Shown here piece by piece: positions 1 to 9,192 of a stretch of 56,866 nucleotides of DNA (position 1 is its first letter; each line of letters begins with the position of its first letter). The stretch is from Candidatus Eisenbacteria bacterium. Lineage in GTDB: Bacteria; Eisenbacteria; RBG-16-71-46; SZUA-252. The stretch spans positions 1 to 56,866 of the forward strand of contig VBOW01000068.1 of assembly GCA_005893275.1 (NCBI GenBank). The letters run 5' to 3'. A program made the translations under genes and the position numbers. The notes below the pieces were generated by a model. It was not told the DNA's origin, did no database searches, and saw only the letters and a program-made list of their open reading frames with translations.

Positions 1-1
1 C

Positions 2-1915
2 CGCGTCCTTTTCTTTCGGGACGCCCGCCTGGAGCATCTCTCGGCGGATAACCTGTGGCGTATTTTCACCGAGCCCTTCTACGCCAGCTTTCACCCACTC
101 ACGACCCTGACCATGGCGTTCGACCGCTTGGTTTGGGGAACGTGGGTACCCGGCTTCCACGTGACGCAGCTCGCCTTTTACGCCGGGGGAATTCTGGGCC
201 TCTACTTCCTCTTCCTCCGAGTTCTCGGGCGCCGAGCGGAGGCCTTTGTTGCGGCGGCGATCTACGCGACGCATACGATCCATGTGGAGTCTGTCGCCTG
301 GCTGGCCTCGCGCAAGGATGTGGTCTGCCTCTTCTTCTATGCTTTCGCACTGCTCGCTTACGGCCAATACGCCGGTTCCACCAACGGCCGGTGGCGCCCG
401 TACGCCCTCTGCCTGCTCCTCACGGTCGCCGCTCTGCTGTCGAAGGGCTACGCCTTGATCCTGCCCGTTGTGTTCTTCGCCTATGACCTCTGCTTCTCGC
501 CGCGGATCACGCTCCGGCACATCCTCGATAAGGCGCCCTTCGTCGCTCTGGCGGCGGTGGCGACCTTCCTAACGATTCAAGCCCAGGAAAGCAGCAGCGC
601 ATTGGTCCAAGCCTCGCTCACGGTGGGAGAGCGCGTGATGCGGTTGGCGGAGGTCTTGGCTCGCTACGGCGCCCACACGCTTTTCCCCATTCGGCTCTCG
701 GCATTCTATCCGACAGGTCTCGAACCGGCGGTCGTTCCGATCGCGTTGCTCGGAGCCCTCCTCGCGCTTGTTCTCGCCGCCGCCTTCGTCGTGTTGCGCC
801 GCAGGGTCCCCGTCGCAGCGTTCGGGATTGCCCTTTTCGTGCTACCCCTGGCGACGGTCTTGAATGGGGTTTTCACCTTGAGCGCCTGGATGGCGGACCG
901 GTGGCTCTTCTTCCCGACCATTGGATCTTCCCTCACGATCGTCGCGCTCGCGGCGTCGCTCTACCGGAAACGAGAGAGGGTCAAGGGAGTTATCGCCTCG
1001 CGAGCCACCGGCAGAAGACTTGCGGTCATGGGAGCTTTGCTCATCGCACTCTATTCCACCTTGACCATCGCGCGCATCGGCGTGTGGACGAGCGGTATCA
1101 AACTGTGGAGTGACACGGTGCGCAAGCAGCTCCATCTCGGGGGGTCGGGGCCTCTTACGGCGAGCGAGCTCAGCCGCGCGAGGACCCGGCGATTGGTCGA
1201 TCGTGGCCCGGTCGTCAGCCTCTCGCGAGCCTATGAAGCCGAGGGCAATACTGTGGAGGCGGGCCGGATTAGCAGCTTGCTGAGCCGCAAGGAAGAAGCC
1301 GGCGAGGAGCACGGCGAGATGAGGCTCGCGCGGGAAGATTTCGCCGCGCGGCGGTACGACGAGGTGCTGCGCCGTCTCAAGCCCGTTGCGGAGGGCAGGT
1401 CATGGCTTGCGCCTCTGGCGATGTTTCGAATAGGCGTGGCGGAGGAATGGATGGGAAACGCGGAAGCCTCACGCAAGACCTATCAGCGGGCGATCGAGAT
1501 GTACCGCGATCGCAGCCAGCCTGCCACCGACGCTTTTCTGGAGGTTGGCACCGAGGAGTTCGTCAGGCGCAACTTCCCCAAGGCGGCCGAGTGGTTCCGC
1601 CTCGCCTATCGGGAGTCACCGCATGAGGCGACCGCCCCGTTTTTTCTAGGATTATGCATGGAGGAGATGGGAAATCCCTCGGAGGCGTTGCCCCTGTATC
1701 AGAAGATCGCCGCGGGGGACATGGTCATTGCGCCCGACAGCCAGTTCACGATCCTCGACGTGTATCTACAGATGGGTCTCGTCGCGCAGAAACTCGGTCG
1801 TCTGAAGGAAGCGATTGATTATTTCCAGGAGGTTCTCCGGCGCGCGCCGAACCACCCGCAACGGCAGGGCATCTTGGCCCAGATCGCTGCCCTCCGCGCG
1901 GCCTCCGCCCGGTAA
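2..1915 (+). CDS. Polytopic membrane protein with C-terminal TPRs (TMTC/PMT-like), 5' truncated by window edge
   Basis: The reading frame is open from base 2, with no stop back to the window edge, so the true start lies upstream. An internal ATG at 113 is inside conserved sequence (FHPLTTLTMAFDRLVWG) and is not the start. About 637 residues are visible. The N-terminal two thirds hold many hydrophobic helices and the motif HVESVAWLASRKDV, shared with the gene at 1946-3889 (HVESVAWIAERKDV). The last 250 residues are TPR-like helical pairs. The architecture matches the bacterial TMTC/PMT-like family (GT-C fold glycosyltransferase-related proteins with TPR tails), which sit in the inner membrane with a periplasmic or cytoplasmic TPR tail. 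Substrate is unknown. It is tail to tail with its paralogue. Confidence 0.75.
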   Translation, partial: RVLFFRDARLEHLSADNLWRIFTEPFYASFHPLTTLTMAFDRLVWGTWVPGFHVTQLAFYAGGILGLYFLFLRVLGRRAEAFVAAAIYATHTIHVESVAWLASRKDVVCLFFYAFALLAYGQYAGSTNGRWRPYALCLLLTVAALLSKGYALILPVVFFAYDLCFSPRITLRHILDKAPFVALAAVATFLTIQAQESSSALVQASLTVGERVMRLAEVLARYGAHTLFPIRLSAFYPTGLEPAVVPIALLGALLALVLAAAFVVLRRRVPVAAFGIALFVLPLATVLNGVFTLSAWMADRWLFFPTIGSSLTIVALAASLYRKRERVKGVIASRATGRRLAVMGALLIALYSTLTIARIGVWTSGIKLWSDTVRKQLHLGGSGPLTASELSRARTRRLVDRGPVVSLSRAYEAEGNTVEAGRISSLLSRKEEAGEEHGEMRLAREDFAARRYDEVLRRLKPVAEGRSWLAPLAMFRIGVAEEWMGNAEASRKTYQRAIEMYRDRSQPATDAFLEVGTEEFVRRNFPKAAEWFRLAYRESPHEATAPFFLGLCMEEMGNPSEALPLYQKIAAGDMVIAPDSQFTILDVYLQMGLVAQKLGRLKEAIDYFQEVLRRAPNHPQRQGILAQIAALRAASAR

Positions 1916-1918
1916 CTC

Positions 1919-1937
1919 GTGCTCACCGGGGGAGCAC
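1919..1937. terminator. Hairpin between convergent genes
   Basis: A perfect 6-bp stem GTGCTC/GAGCAC with a 7-base loop sits in the 30-bp gap between two convergent stop codons. There is no T tract on either side, so a terminator role is inferred from its position only. Confidence 0.35.
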
Positions 1938-1945
1938 ACTCGGCA

Positions 1946-3889
1946 TCACCCACCCAACTCCCGTAAATACGCGGCCTCCACCTTCGCCCCCAGCCGCGCG
2001 GCCTCCCGGGCATCGCTCAGGGCCCTGGCTGAATCGTGCAGGGCCCACCACGCCTGGCTCCGGCGGAGGTAATAGTTCCCGACCCGCTGCGCGTCGCCGG
2101 CAGGCGCGAGACGAATCGCCTCGTCGTAGGCGGCGATCGCCTCTCGCGGGCGATTCAGCTGCTGCAGGGCTAAACCGATCGAGCCGTGGTGCAGGTAGTT
2201 GCCCGGGTGTTTCGGGTCCAGCTCGATGGCGCGGCGGCGGTCGGCGATCGACTTCTCGTACTCCTTCATCTTGAAGTAAACGAAGGCACGATTGCCGTAC
2301 GCGTCGCGGAAGGTCGGGTTCAGCGCGATCGCGCGTGAGAAGTCCTCGACCGCCCCGGCGAGATCGCCCCGCCGCGTCTTGATGCCGCCCCGGTTGCTCA
2401 AGGCCTCAGGGTAATTCGGCTTGAGCTCGATCGCGCGCTCGAAACAGACGTACGCGGAATCGTTGCGATTCAGCTCCGCCAGCACGTCTCCTTTGTTGAC
2501 CCACACGCGCGCGACCTTGGAGTTGAGCGCCAGCGCCTGATCGAAATCCGCGAGCGCCTCCTCGGGCCGATGGATCGCGAGGTAATAGTACCCGCGGTTG
2601 TTGTACGCATCGACGATCCGGCCCGGGTAGTTCCGGATCGTGTCGTTCCAGAGCGTCCCTGCGTTCTGCCACACGTCGCATCGGCGCCAGGTCTGGACCA
2701 GCGATACCGGGACCAGGAGAAGCATCACCCCGGCCACGAGAGGCTTCACGGGCACACCGGCCGGGCTGGGCCCGGGCTTCTCGTCCAGCCACCACGCCAA
2801 GCCGAAGAAGAGCCCGATGTAGGGCAGGTAGGTGTAGCGGTCGGCCATGACCGCTTGTCCTACGCTGAAGAATTGGAGCACGAGGGCGATGTTGAGGAAG
2901 AAAAACGCGAGACCGAACAGGACGACTCGGTTTCGGCGGCATAGGTACACGACGGCCGGGAGGAGACTCGCAAGCCCAACGAACGCGACGTAGAACTCCC
3001 GGCCGATCGGCGCCCCCTCAACCGTGGGATAGGGGTAAATCGCGGAAAGCCCCAGCGGCGCGAAGAGCTTCACGACATACATCACGGTGCCGTAGGAGGC
3101 AAACAGGACCTTCTGAAAGACGGTCCACTGGTGGGGCGCTGCGACAGCCCCGGCCGATTGCTGCGCGGTCACCGTGAGGACACCGGCGGCGACCGAGACG
3201 ACAAGAAAGGGGATCTTCTCCAGCATGACCCGCGGCTTCCACGGCCGGCGGCGAAAGAAATCGATGGCCAGGAGGGTCAGCGGAAACACGACCGCCGCGG
3301 GCTTGGAAGCCACCGACAAGACGAAGGCGAGCCACGTCGCGATGAGCCACGCGCCCCGCCGCGCTTCAAGATACCTCAGATACGCGATGAGCCCGAGCAG
3401 GTAGAACAAGGCGTAGAGGACGTCCTTGCGCTCCGCGATCCAGGCCACCGACTCCACGTGCATGGGATGGATACCGAAGAAAAGCGCGGCTGCGATGGTC
3501 GTCCAGAGTCTCCCGCCGGATAGCCTTCGGATGAAGAAAAACACCAAGGCGGTGTTCGCCACATGAAGCAGCAGATTGAGCCAGTGATACGGAGCCGGGC
3601 GCGGCCCGGACCAATGGTAGTTCAGCGCGAGCGACGCCATGGTCAGCGGATGGTAGTTGCCCCCAAAGGGGGCGGTCAGCAGCGCCTTGAAATCAGGATG
3701 GGTCACGAGGGGATTCTCGGTGACGTAGTAGTTGTCGTCCCAGTTGGTGAAGTCGTTATCGAGGCTTGGCAGGTAGACCACGAACGTGAGGACGAGAATG
3801 GCGCCCAGCCAAAGCAGCCACCTCCCGAGGCCGGACGATCGCTTGTGCTTCTCCTGTTTCTGCGGGGACTTGGCCCGATTTTTCGCCAT
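1946..3889 (-). CDS. Polytopic membrane protein with C-terminal TPR array (TMTC/PMT-like)
   Basis: 647 residues. A basic cytoplasmic N-terminus (residues 1-22) precedes a first membrane helix (about 23-43) and a loop with NWDDNYYV, the position where GT-C enzymes carry their acidic catalytic residues. About ten more hydrophobic helices follow. From about residue 425 there are at least five TPR units (for example AYNNRGYYYLAI, ARVWVNKGDVLAEL, PEALSNRGGIKTRR, RDAYGNRAFVYFKM). The family is thought to transfer sugars from lipid carriers, as eukaryotic TMTC proteins do to cadherins; the bacterial members are mostly uncharacterised. It is a clear paralogue of the gene at 2-1915 and is related in design to the partial gene at 55689-56866. 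The start ATG at 3889 fits the N-terminal basic segment. Confidence 0.8.
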   Translation of the reverse strand: MAKNRAKSPQKQEKHKRSSGLGRWLLWLGAILVLTFVVYLPSLDNDFTNWDDNYYVTENPLVTHPDFKALLTAPFGGNYHPLTMASLALNYHWSGPRPAPYHWLNLLLHVANTALVFFFIRRLSGGRLWTTIAAALFFGIHPMHVESVAWIAERKDVLYALFYLLGLIAYLRYLEARRGAWLIATWLAFVLSVASKPAAVVFPLTLLAIDFFRRRPWKPRVMLEKIPFLVVSVAAGVLTVTAQQSAGAVAAPHQWTVFQKVLFASYGTVMYVVKLFAPLGLSAIYPYPTVEGAPIGREFYVAFVGLASLLPAVVYLCRRNRVVLFGLAFFFLNIALVLQFFSVGQAVMADRYTYLPYIGLFFGLAWWLDEKPGPSPAGVPVKPLVAGVMLLLVPVSLVQTWRRCDVWQNAGTLWNDTIRNYPGRIVDAYNNRGYYYLAIHRPEEALADFDQALALNSKVARVWVNKGDVLAELNRNDSAYVCFERAIELKPNYPEALSNRGGIKTRRGDLAGAVEDFSRAIALNPTFRDAYGNRAFVYFKMKEYEKSIADRRRAIELDPKHPGNYLHHGSIGLALQQLNRPREAIAAYDEAIRLAPAGDAQRVGNYYLRRSQAWWALHDSARALSDAREAARLGAKVEAAYLRELGG

Positions 3890-4003
3890 GCGTACCTGGA
3901 CGTCGTGTTAGGAGGTAGAAGACCGCCAGTCTAGTCCAAGATAGCCGCTGGCGGATAGGGAGGTGATGCACTAGATTACTGGACAACCCCTATCGGAGGC
4001 CCG

Positions 4004-6406
4004 ATGTCCGCAACCCCCCGGCGACGATGGTCTTTCTTCCTCATCTCCGCACTGGGTCTTCTCGTCGGCCTGTGGGGCATGAAGGGGCTCTCGCAACTTT
4101 CCACCCTTCCCCTCGGTTTCGCCCCGGAAGGGGTCCGGTATCCGGCGCGGGTCGGTCGCGCGGTCGTCGCTTCGCCGGCCGAGCTTCGCTTCATTGCCGA
4201 ATCGCGACCCATCGGATCGATCATCGAAATCATCTCGGACGCGGGCGTCGCCAGGGTTCGCCTCGAGCCCAAGCTCACGAAGCTCCATTACGGCATCGTT
4301 TTCTTCGAAGGGCTCCTATTCTTGGCCGTCAACTTCCTTGTCTTCTGTCCCCGCGTCGATCGCGGACCCGTGCGCGACCTCTACTGGTGCACGCTCCTCT
4401 ACGGCATCGCGATCATGGTCGGGGGTCTCTATTTTCCGCGAACGTTGGCGTGGACCGAATCGATTCTGCCTCTCGTCTGGATCGCGTGTCTCACGCTGTT
4501 GCCCGCCTTTTTCTTTCGCATGGCGCTGACCTTCCCGAGGCGGCGAAAAGTTCTCGACCGGCACCCTGGGGTGATGCGCGGCCTCTGGGTCACCGCCGCG
4601 ATCCTCTTTGCGTGGCAGGCGGTCGCATTGCTCTGGTACTTCGCGGACCCGAGGCCGGCGCTGTGGCAGGGGGCCGCGCTTCCACGTTTCTGGGCCCAAG
4701 TGTTCCTCGTCTCGATCGTGGGTCTCGGTTGTCTGGCCCTGTACCGCGCCGGCCGGAAGCTCGAGCTTTCCAGGGAGCGGGAGCAAACCAAGTGGCTGCT
4801 GTGGGGATTTGCGATCGGCGTCGCTCCCTACGTTTTCCTCCGAACCCTTCCAAGGCTGGCCGGGTTCGAGTCCTCCCTGCCTCCCGAGCTGGACCGTCTC
4901 TTCGGGCTGGCGATCCCCATCGCGCTCACCTTCGCCGTCGTGCGCTACCGGTTTCTCGACATCGACATCATCATCCGCCGAAGCCTGATCTATGGGACCT
5001 TGGCCGCGGTTCTGGCCGGCGCCTACCTCCTCGTCGGCGTGCTTGCCGGCCAGAGCCTCATGGTCCACTTTCCACGCTACGCCGCGCTCATCCAGATCCT
5101 CTCCGTCGCGATCCCGGTCATCCTCTACACGCCGGCCCGACGTTGGATCAGCACGTGGGTCGACCGCATCTTCTTCAAGATCCAATACAACTATTCCGAG
5201 GCGCTCGTGGCGTTTCAGCAGCTCGTGCGCAGCGCCTCCAGCCAGGAGGAGATCGCCGACCTGACGCAACGCTTCGTCACGGATGAGCTCCGGCTTCAAA
5301 GGGCGGTCGTCCTCGCGCGAAAGGGAGCGGCGCTTCAGGTCGCGGGGGAGCTCGACGAATCCGCCGAGGAGGTGCTCGCGACCGAGGAGACTCTCGCGGC
5401 GGAGCCATCCGCGAATTCCCGGCGCATGCTCGCGTCTCCGAACAGCACGAGCCGCCCGGATCTCGAGGATCTGGACTTTCCCAAGCCTCTGGCGCGCGAG
5501 GGCCTCCGGCTCGCCTTGCCCCTTTCCCAGAATGGGAAGCGTCTCGGGATGATCCTGGTGGGGGAGAAGGAGTCGGAGCGGCGATTCATCGAGGAAGATC
5601 TGAAGCTCCTTCACGCCGTCCGCGCCGAGACCGCCGCCGCCCTGGAGCGGGTGGCGCTCGTTCAGGTCGCCGCCGAAGAGGCTCTCCAGCGCGAGAGGGT
5701 CCAGGAGCTGGAACGGCTGAAGGGCGATTTCTTCTCGCGCGTGGCGCACGATCTCCGCACCCCGCTCACATCGATCCGTTGGACGGTGCAGAACCTGCTC
5801 GAAGGAGTCCGCGGGACTCCGGGTTCGGATCCGCTGCCGCAGCTGCAGGCGGTGGACGCCGCGGCCAATCAGCTCGGCAGGCTCGTGAACAACCTCCTCG
5901 ACTTGAGCCGGCTGGAGCATCCGGGCACGCGCACGGAGCTCGGGCCGGTGGATCTCCTCCCTCTGGTCGAGGAAGCGATCGGCGCCATCCGGCCGATCGC
6001 CAAGGCGCGAAACGTCCGCTTCGAGCTGGGCATCGACCCGAAGCTCAAGCCGGTATGCGGCGATCGGGGCAAGCTTGTCGAAATCGTGGCCAACCTTCTC
6101 GAGAACGCGACGCGATACTCACCGGATGGCCAGCCGGTCGAGATCGCGCTGGACTGCGGCGCCGAGGGACAGATCCTGACCGTGCGCGACCACGGTCCGG
6201 GGATCTCGCCGCAGGAATCGGAGCGGATCTTTGAACGCTTCGAGCAGGGCCGGCCGAGCCCGTATTCCCGGGACCGGGGCTTCGGTCTCGGCCTCTACGT
6301 CGCGAAGTCCTATCTGGAATTGATGCACGGGACCATACGGGCGGGAAACCATCCCGGCGGGGGAGCGAGGTTCGTCTGCGTGCTGGCGGAATGGAAGGGG
6401 CCGTGA
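4004..6406 (+). CDS. Membrane sensor histidine kinase (orphan)
   Basis: 800 residues. One N-terminal membrane helix (about 10-30), an extracytoplasmic segment of about 60 residues, then seven or more hydrophobic helices (about 95-390) make up the sensor region. A GAF-like region (about 400-560) follows. The HisKA dimerisation domain carries the phosphoacceptor His582 in RVAHDLRTPLTS, and the HATPase_c domain shows the N box (NLLENATRYSPDG), G1 (DHGPGIS), F box (IFERFEQG) and G2 (GFGLGLYVAKS). It would autophosphorylate and pass phosphate to a response regulator, but none is encoded next to it. A TCGGAGG site lies just upstream of ATG 4004. The gene is divergent from the membrane-TPR gene across a 114-bp gap. 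The signal sensed is unknown. Confidence 0.92.
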   Translation: MSATPRRRWSFFLISALGLLVGLWGMKGLSQLSTLPLGFAPEGVRYPARVGRAVVASPAELRFIAESRPIGSIIEIISDAGVARVRLEPKLTKLHYGIVFFEGLLFLAVNFLVFCPRVDRGPVRDLYWCTLLYGIAIMVGGLYFPRTLAWTESILPLVWIACLTLLPAFFFRMALTFPRRRKVLDRHPGVMRGLWVTAAILFAWQAVALLWYFADPRPALWQGAALPRFWAQVFLVSIVGLGCLALYRAGRKLELSREREQTKWLLWGFAIGVAPYVFLRTLPRLAGFESSLPPELDRLFGLAIPIALTFAVVRYRFLDIDIIIRRSLIYGTLAAVLAGAYLLVGVLAGQSLMVHFPRYAALIQILSVAIPVILYTPARRWISTWVDRIFFKIQYNYSEALVAFQQLVRSASSQEEIADLTQRFVTDELRLQRAVVLARKGAALQVAGELDESAEEVLATEETLAAEPSANSRRMLASPNSTSRPDLEDLDFPKPLAREGLRLALPLSQNGKRLGMILVGEKESERRFIEEDLKLLHAVRAETAAALERVALVQVAAEEALQRERVQELERLKGDFFSRVAHDLRTPLTSIRWTVQNLLEGVRGTPGSDPLPQLQAVDAAANQLGRLVNNLLDLSRLEHPGTRTELGPVDLLPLVEEAIGAIRPIAKARNVRFELGIDPKLKPVCGDRGKLVEIVANLLENATRYSPDGQPVEIALDCGAEGQILTVRDHGPGISPQESERIFERFEQGRPSPYSRDRGFGLGLYVAKSYLELMHGTIRAGNHPGGGARFVCVLAEWKGP

Positions 6407-6416
6407 GCGACGGGTG

Positions 6417-6775
6417 ATGAAGGCCAAGGTCCTGGTCAAGCCGTTGACCCCGCGACGCTGGGACGACCTCAAGCGGCTATTCCAAGCGAACAGCGTTTGC
6501 CGTGGCTGCTGGTGCATGTACTGGCGGCGGCGGGGGCGTGGCTCACCGTGAAGCTCCTCCGCGCGGCGTCGGCCTACGCCCGCACGCGGGGCGCCAGGAT
6601 CCTCGAGGGCTATCCGAGCGACACGCGCGGAAAACGGACCGCCGATCCGTGGGTGTACACGGGTCTTCTTCCGGCGTTCGAGAAGGCGGGATTTCGGGAG
6701 GTCGCTCGACGCTCGAAGAGCCGGCCCATCGTGCGCCGGCGGCTCTCCCGGCGTTCACCGGGGCGAATGGAGTAG
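6417..6775 (+). pseudogene. GNAT-family N-acetyltransferase, internally deleted and frameshifted
   Basis: The ATG at 6417 opens a frame that reads a typical GNAT start (LTPRRWDDLKRLF, then CRGCWCMYWRRR) and stops at 6551. A different frame, continuous from about 6530 to 6775, reads the usual end of the same family (LLRAASAYARTRGARILEGYP, TGLLPAFEKAGFREVARRS, RPIVRR). The roughly 80-110 residues that normally lie between these blocks, including the acetyl-CoA binding core, are absent, and the two ends are out of frame. The junction is near 6528-6550. It lies between the kinase gene and the YkgJ gene, with the kinase stop 10 bases upstream. Either a real deletion or an assembly collapse could explain it. 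Confidence 0.75.
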
Positions 6776-6778
6776 GCG

Positions 6779-7270
6779 ATGCCGAGAAGAAAAGACAGAT
6801 CCGGCCAGCACAGCGCGAATCCCCATGCTCCGATCGACCGCGAGAGGACCGCGCCCCTGCGGCCTCCGCGGGCGCCCATCGGGCTGCCCCTCCTTCCGAG
6901 CGGGCGGATCGCGTTGCCGGAGGGGAACCCCTGCGAGGGCTGCGACCATTGCTGCCGCTACGTGTCGCTTCAGATCGACCGGCCCCGAAGCCGACGCGAT
7001 TTCGAAAACATCCGGTGGTATCTGCTCCACAAGAACGTTTCCGTGATGATCGACTGGGAGGGGGACTGGCTGATCCAGTTCGACACTCCGTGCGAGTGGC
7101 TCGTGGAGGGAAGATGCACGCACTACGAGCTGCGGCCGGAGATCTGCCGCGACTACGATCCCGCCGAATGCGAGCGTTACGCCGGACCCGGCGAGAAGGT
7201 CCTCCTGCGCACGCCGGACGACCTCGAGCGTTACCTGAACGGCCGGCGGAGGAAGAGCAAGTCGGGATGA
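6779..7270 (+). CDS. YkgJ-family cysteine cluster protein
   Basis: 163 residues. The core shows the CxxCxxCC signature (NPCEGCDHCCRYV, around residues 52-62) and later cysteines in TPCEWL, EGRCTHY, PEICRDY and PAEC, the pattern of the UPF0153/YkgJ family, which probably binds zinc or an iron-sulfur cluster. The N-terminal 40 residues are basic and proline-rich and may be disordered. The stop overlaps the start of the next gene (ATGA at 7267-7270), so the two are probably translated together. No enzymatic role is established for the family. Confidence 0.85.
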   Translation: MPRRKDRSGQHSANPHAPIDRERTAPLRPPRAPIGLPLLPSGRIALPEGNPCEGCDHCCRYVSLQIDRPRSRRDFENIRWYLLHKNVSVMIDWEGDWLIQFDTPCEWLVEGRCTHYELRPEICRDYDPAECERYAGPGEKVLLRTPDDLERYLNGRRRKSKSG

Positions 7271-9192
7271 TGCGGTTCACCGCCGCCATCCTCGTTGCGC
7301 TCCTTCTGGGCGCCGCCCCTGCGTCGGCGCAGGCGCCCGGGGACCGCGAGGGGCTCCGGAGCGGCCCGCGCGTGAAGCGCGACCACGAGATTCGTTGGCG
7401 GGAATGGGGCCCCGCCGCCTTCCAGGAGGCCAGGCGGGAGAAGCGCCTCGTGCTCCTCGACCTCACGGCGGTCTGGTGCCATTGGTGCCACGTGATGGAC
7501 GAAACCTCCTACTCCGACCCCGAAGTGATCCAGACCCTGAACGCCGAGTTCATCCCGATCCGGGTCGACGCCGACCGGCGTCCCGACGTGAGAGATCGCT
7601 ACATCGCGGGGGGCTGGCCCACGACCTCGATTCTGAGCCCCGAGGGCCACGTCCTGGTCGCGCGAACCTACGTTCCCCCCGGCCAGCTCAAGCAAATGCT
7701 CGGCGAGATCCGCGATCTCTACCGCAAGAACAAGACCGATCTGGATCGGAAGATCGCCGAGATGGAGAAGAGCGTTCGGGCCACTTGGCGGAGCGAGCCG
7801 ATCGATTCGGCGTCCCTCGTCCGGGCGGAGGATCTGGTCGACCGGACGATCGACGCGCTCAAGGATTCGGAGGACAAAGAGCACGGCGGGTTCGGCGGGG
7901 AGCCGCGTTTCCACAACCCCGACGCCGTCTCGCTTCTTCTGCGTGTGTCCGCGGCCCGCAAGGACTCGGTGCTCCGTGCGATGGCCGTGCACGCCGTCGA
8001 CGGGCTTCTCCTGCTTCAGGACTCCGTCTGGGGCGGCTTCTACCGCTACGCGACCAAGTCGGACTGGTCCCATCCCCACTTCGAGAAGATGCTCGACGGC
8101 AACGCGCGGGCGATCGAATCGTGTCTCGAGATCCATCGCGCGACCGGGGACAGGAAATACCTCGACGCGGCTCGCAAGGCCGTGCGCTATGTGGACCGCT
8201 GGCTCTGGGATGAGCGCGGCGGTGGTTACTGGGGGAGCCAGGACGCGGACGTCGGGAGCCGCGAGCCCTCGAAGGCGTTCACGGCGGGCGAGGACTATTA
8301 CAACCTGGGCGAAGCCTATCGCCGGAAGCTCGGGGCGCCCGCCGTGGATTCGACCTACTACACCGATGCCAACGCGCGGATGGCCTCGGCGATGCTCCAG
8401 GGTGTGCTCTCGGGGTCATGGGACGAAGCCATGGCGGTGCGGTCGCTCCGGGCGCTCGATCGGCTATGGGCCGAGCAGCGCGCGTCGGACGGGTCGCTCT
8501 ACCACGCGATGGCGGGGGGGCGGGGAATCGCGCCGGGGCTCGCGGAGGATCAAGTGCTCGCGGCTCTGGCGTTCCTCGATGCGTACGAGGTGACGGGGGC
8601 GCCGCGCTATCTCGCCCGGGCGCGCACCCTCGCCGAGTGGACCGCCGCCCATCTGGAAGATCGCGTCGGGGGCGGGTTCCGCTACGCTTCGCTGGACACA
8701 TCGGCCGTGGGGCGACTGCTCGCGGGCGACAAGGCGGGGGACGCGACCGTGGAAGCCGCCACGCTTTTCTTGCGGTTCTACTGGCTCGAGGAACGGGCGG
8801 AGGATCTCGCGACGGCCGAGCGTGCGTTCGCCTACCTGCGATCGGGCGGAGCGGTGGTCATCGATCCTGCCCGCGCCCGGCTCGCTCTGCGCATGACGGC
8901 GACCCCGGTCCGGATCGCGGTCGTGGGCGGCTCGAGCGCCGCCGCGGCGCTCCGGCGAGCCAGCTTTCGTGTCGTGGCCCCCGACCGGGTGCTGAGGTTC
9001 TATCCAAGGGGAGGCCGCGCGGCGCGCTGGGGGGACATTCAATTTCCGGCGAGTCCTGCCACCGCTCTCTACGTGTGCGGCGATCACGCGTGCGCGCCGC
9101 CGATCACCGAACCGGGCCGCGTCGTGTCTCAGGTCAGCGCGTTTCTCAGGGCCGGGGCTGAATCTCGCGCACCAGGTCCATCGGATCCTTGA
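7267..9192 (+). CDS. Secreted SPATA20/YyaL-like thioredoxin-domain protein (DUF255)
   Basis: 641 residues from ATG 7267 (an alternative ATG follows directly at 7270). This start gives a clean signal peptide (AAILVALLLGAAPASAQA). The N-terminal thioredoxin-like domain carries the family hallmark WCHWCHVMDETSYSD, with two CxxC-type cysteines, and GGWPTT, the cis-proline region. The rest resembles the alpha/alpha-toroid of YyaL/SPATA20 proteins (GGFGGEPRFHNPD, GGFYRYATKSDWSHPHFEKML, GGGYWGSQDADV). Most family members are cytoplasmic, so a signal peptide is worth noting. It is coupled to the YkgJ gene upstream and overlaps the convergent BshB1-like gene by 47 bp. The function is probably thiol-redox related; the substrate is unknown. 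Confidence 0.88.
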   Translation: MMRFTAAILVALLLGAAPASAQAPGDREGLRSGPRVKRDHEIRWREWGPAAFQEARREKRLVLLDLTAVWCHWCHVMDETSYSDPEVIQTLNAEFIPIRVDADRRPDVRDRYIAGGWPTTSILSPEGHVLVARTYVPPGQLKQMLGEIRDLYRKNKTDLDRKIAEMEKSVRATWRSEPIDSASLVRAEDLVDRTIDALKDSEDKEHGGFGGEPRFHNPDAVSLLLRVSAARKDSVLRAMAVHAVDGLLLLQDSVWGGFYRYATKSDWSHPHFEKMLDGNARAIESCLEIHRATGDRKYLDAARKAVRYVDRWLWDERGGGYWGSQDADVGSREPSKAFTAGEDYYNLGEAYRRKLGAPAVDSTYYTDANARMASAMLQGVLSGSWDEAMAVRSLRALDRLWAEQRASDGSLYHAMAGGRGIAPGLAEDQVLAALAFLDAYEVTGAPRYLARARTLAEWTAAHLEDRVGGGFRYASLDTSAVGRLLAGDKAGDATVEAATLFLRFYWLEERAEDLATAERAFAYLRSGGAVVIDPARARLALRMTATPVRIAVVGGSSAAAALRRASFRVVAPDRVLRFYPRGGRAARWGDIQFPASPATALYVCGDHACAPPITEPGRVVSQVSAFLRAGAESRAPGPSDP

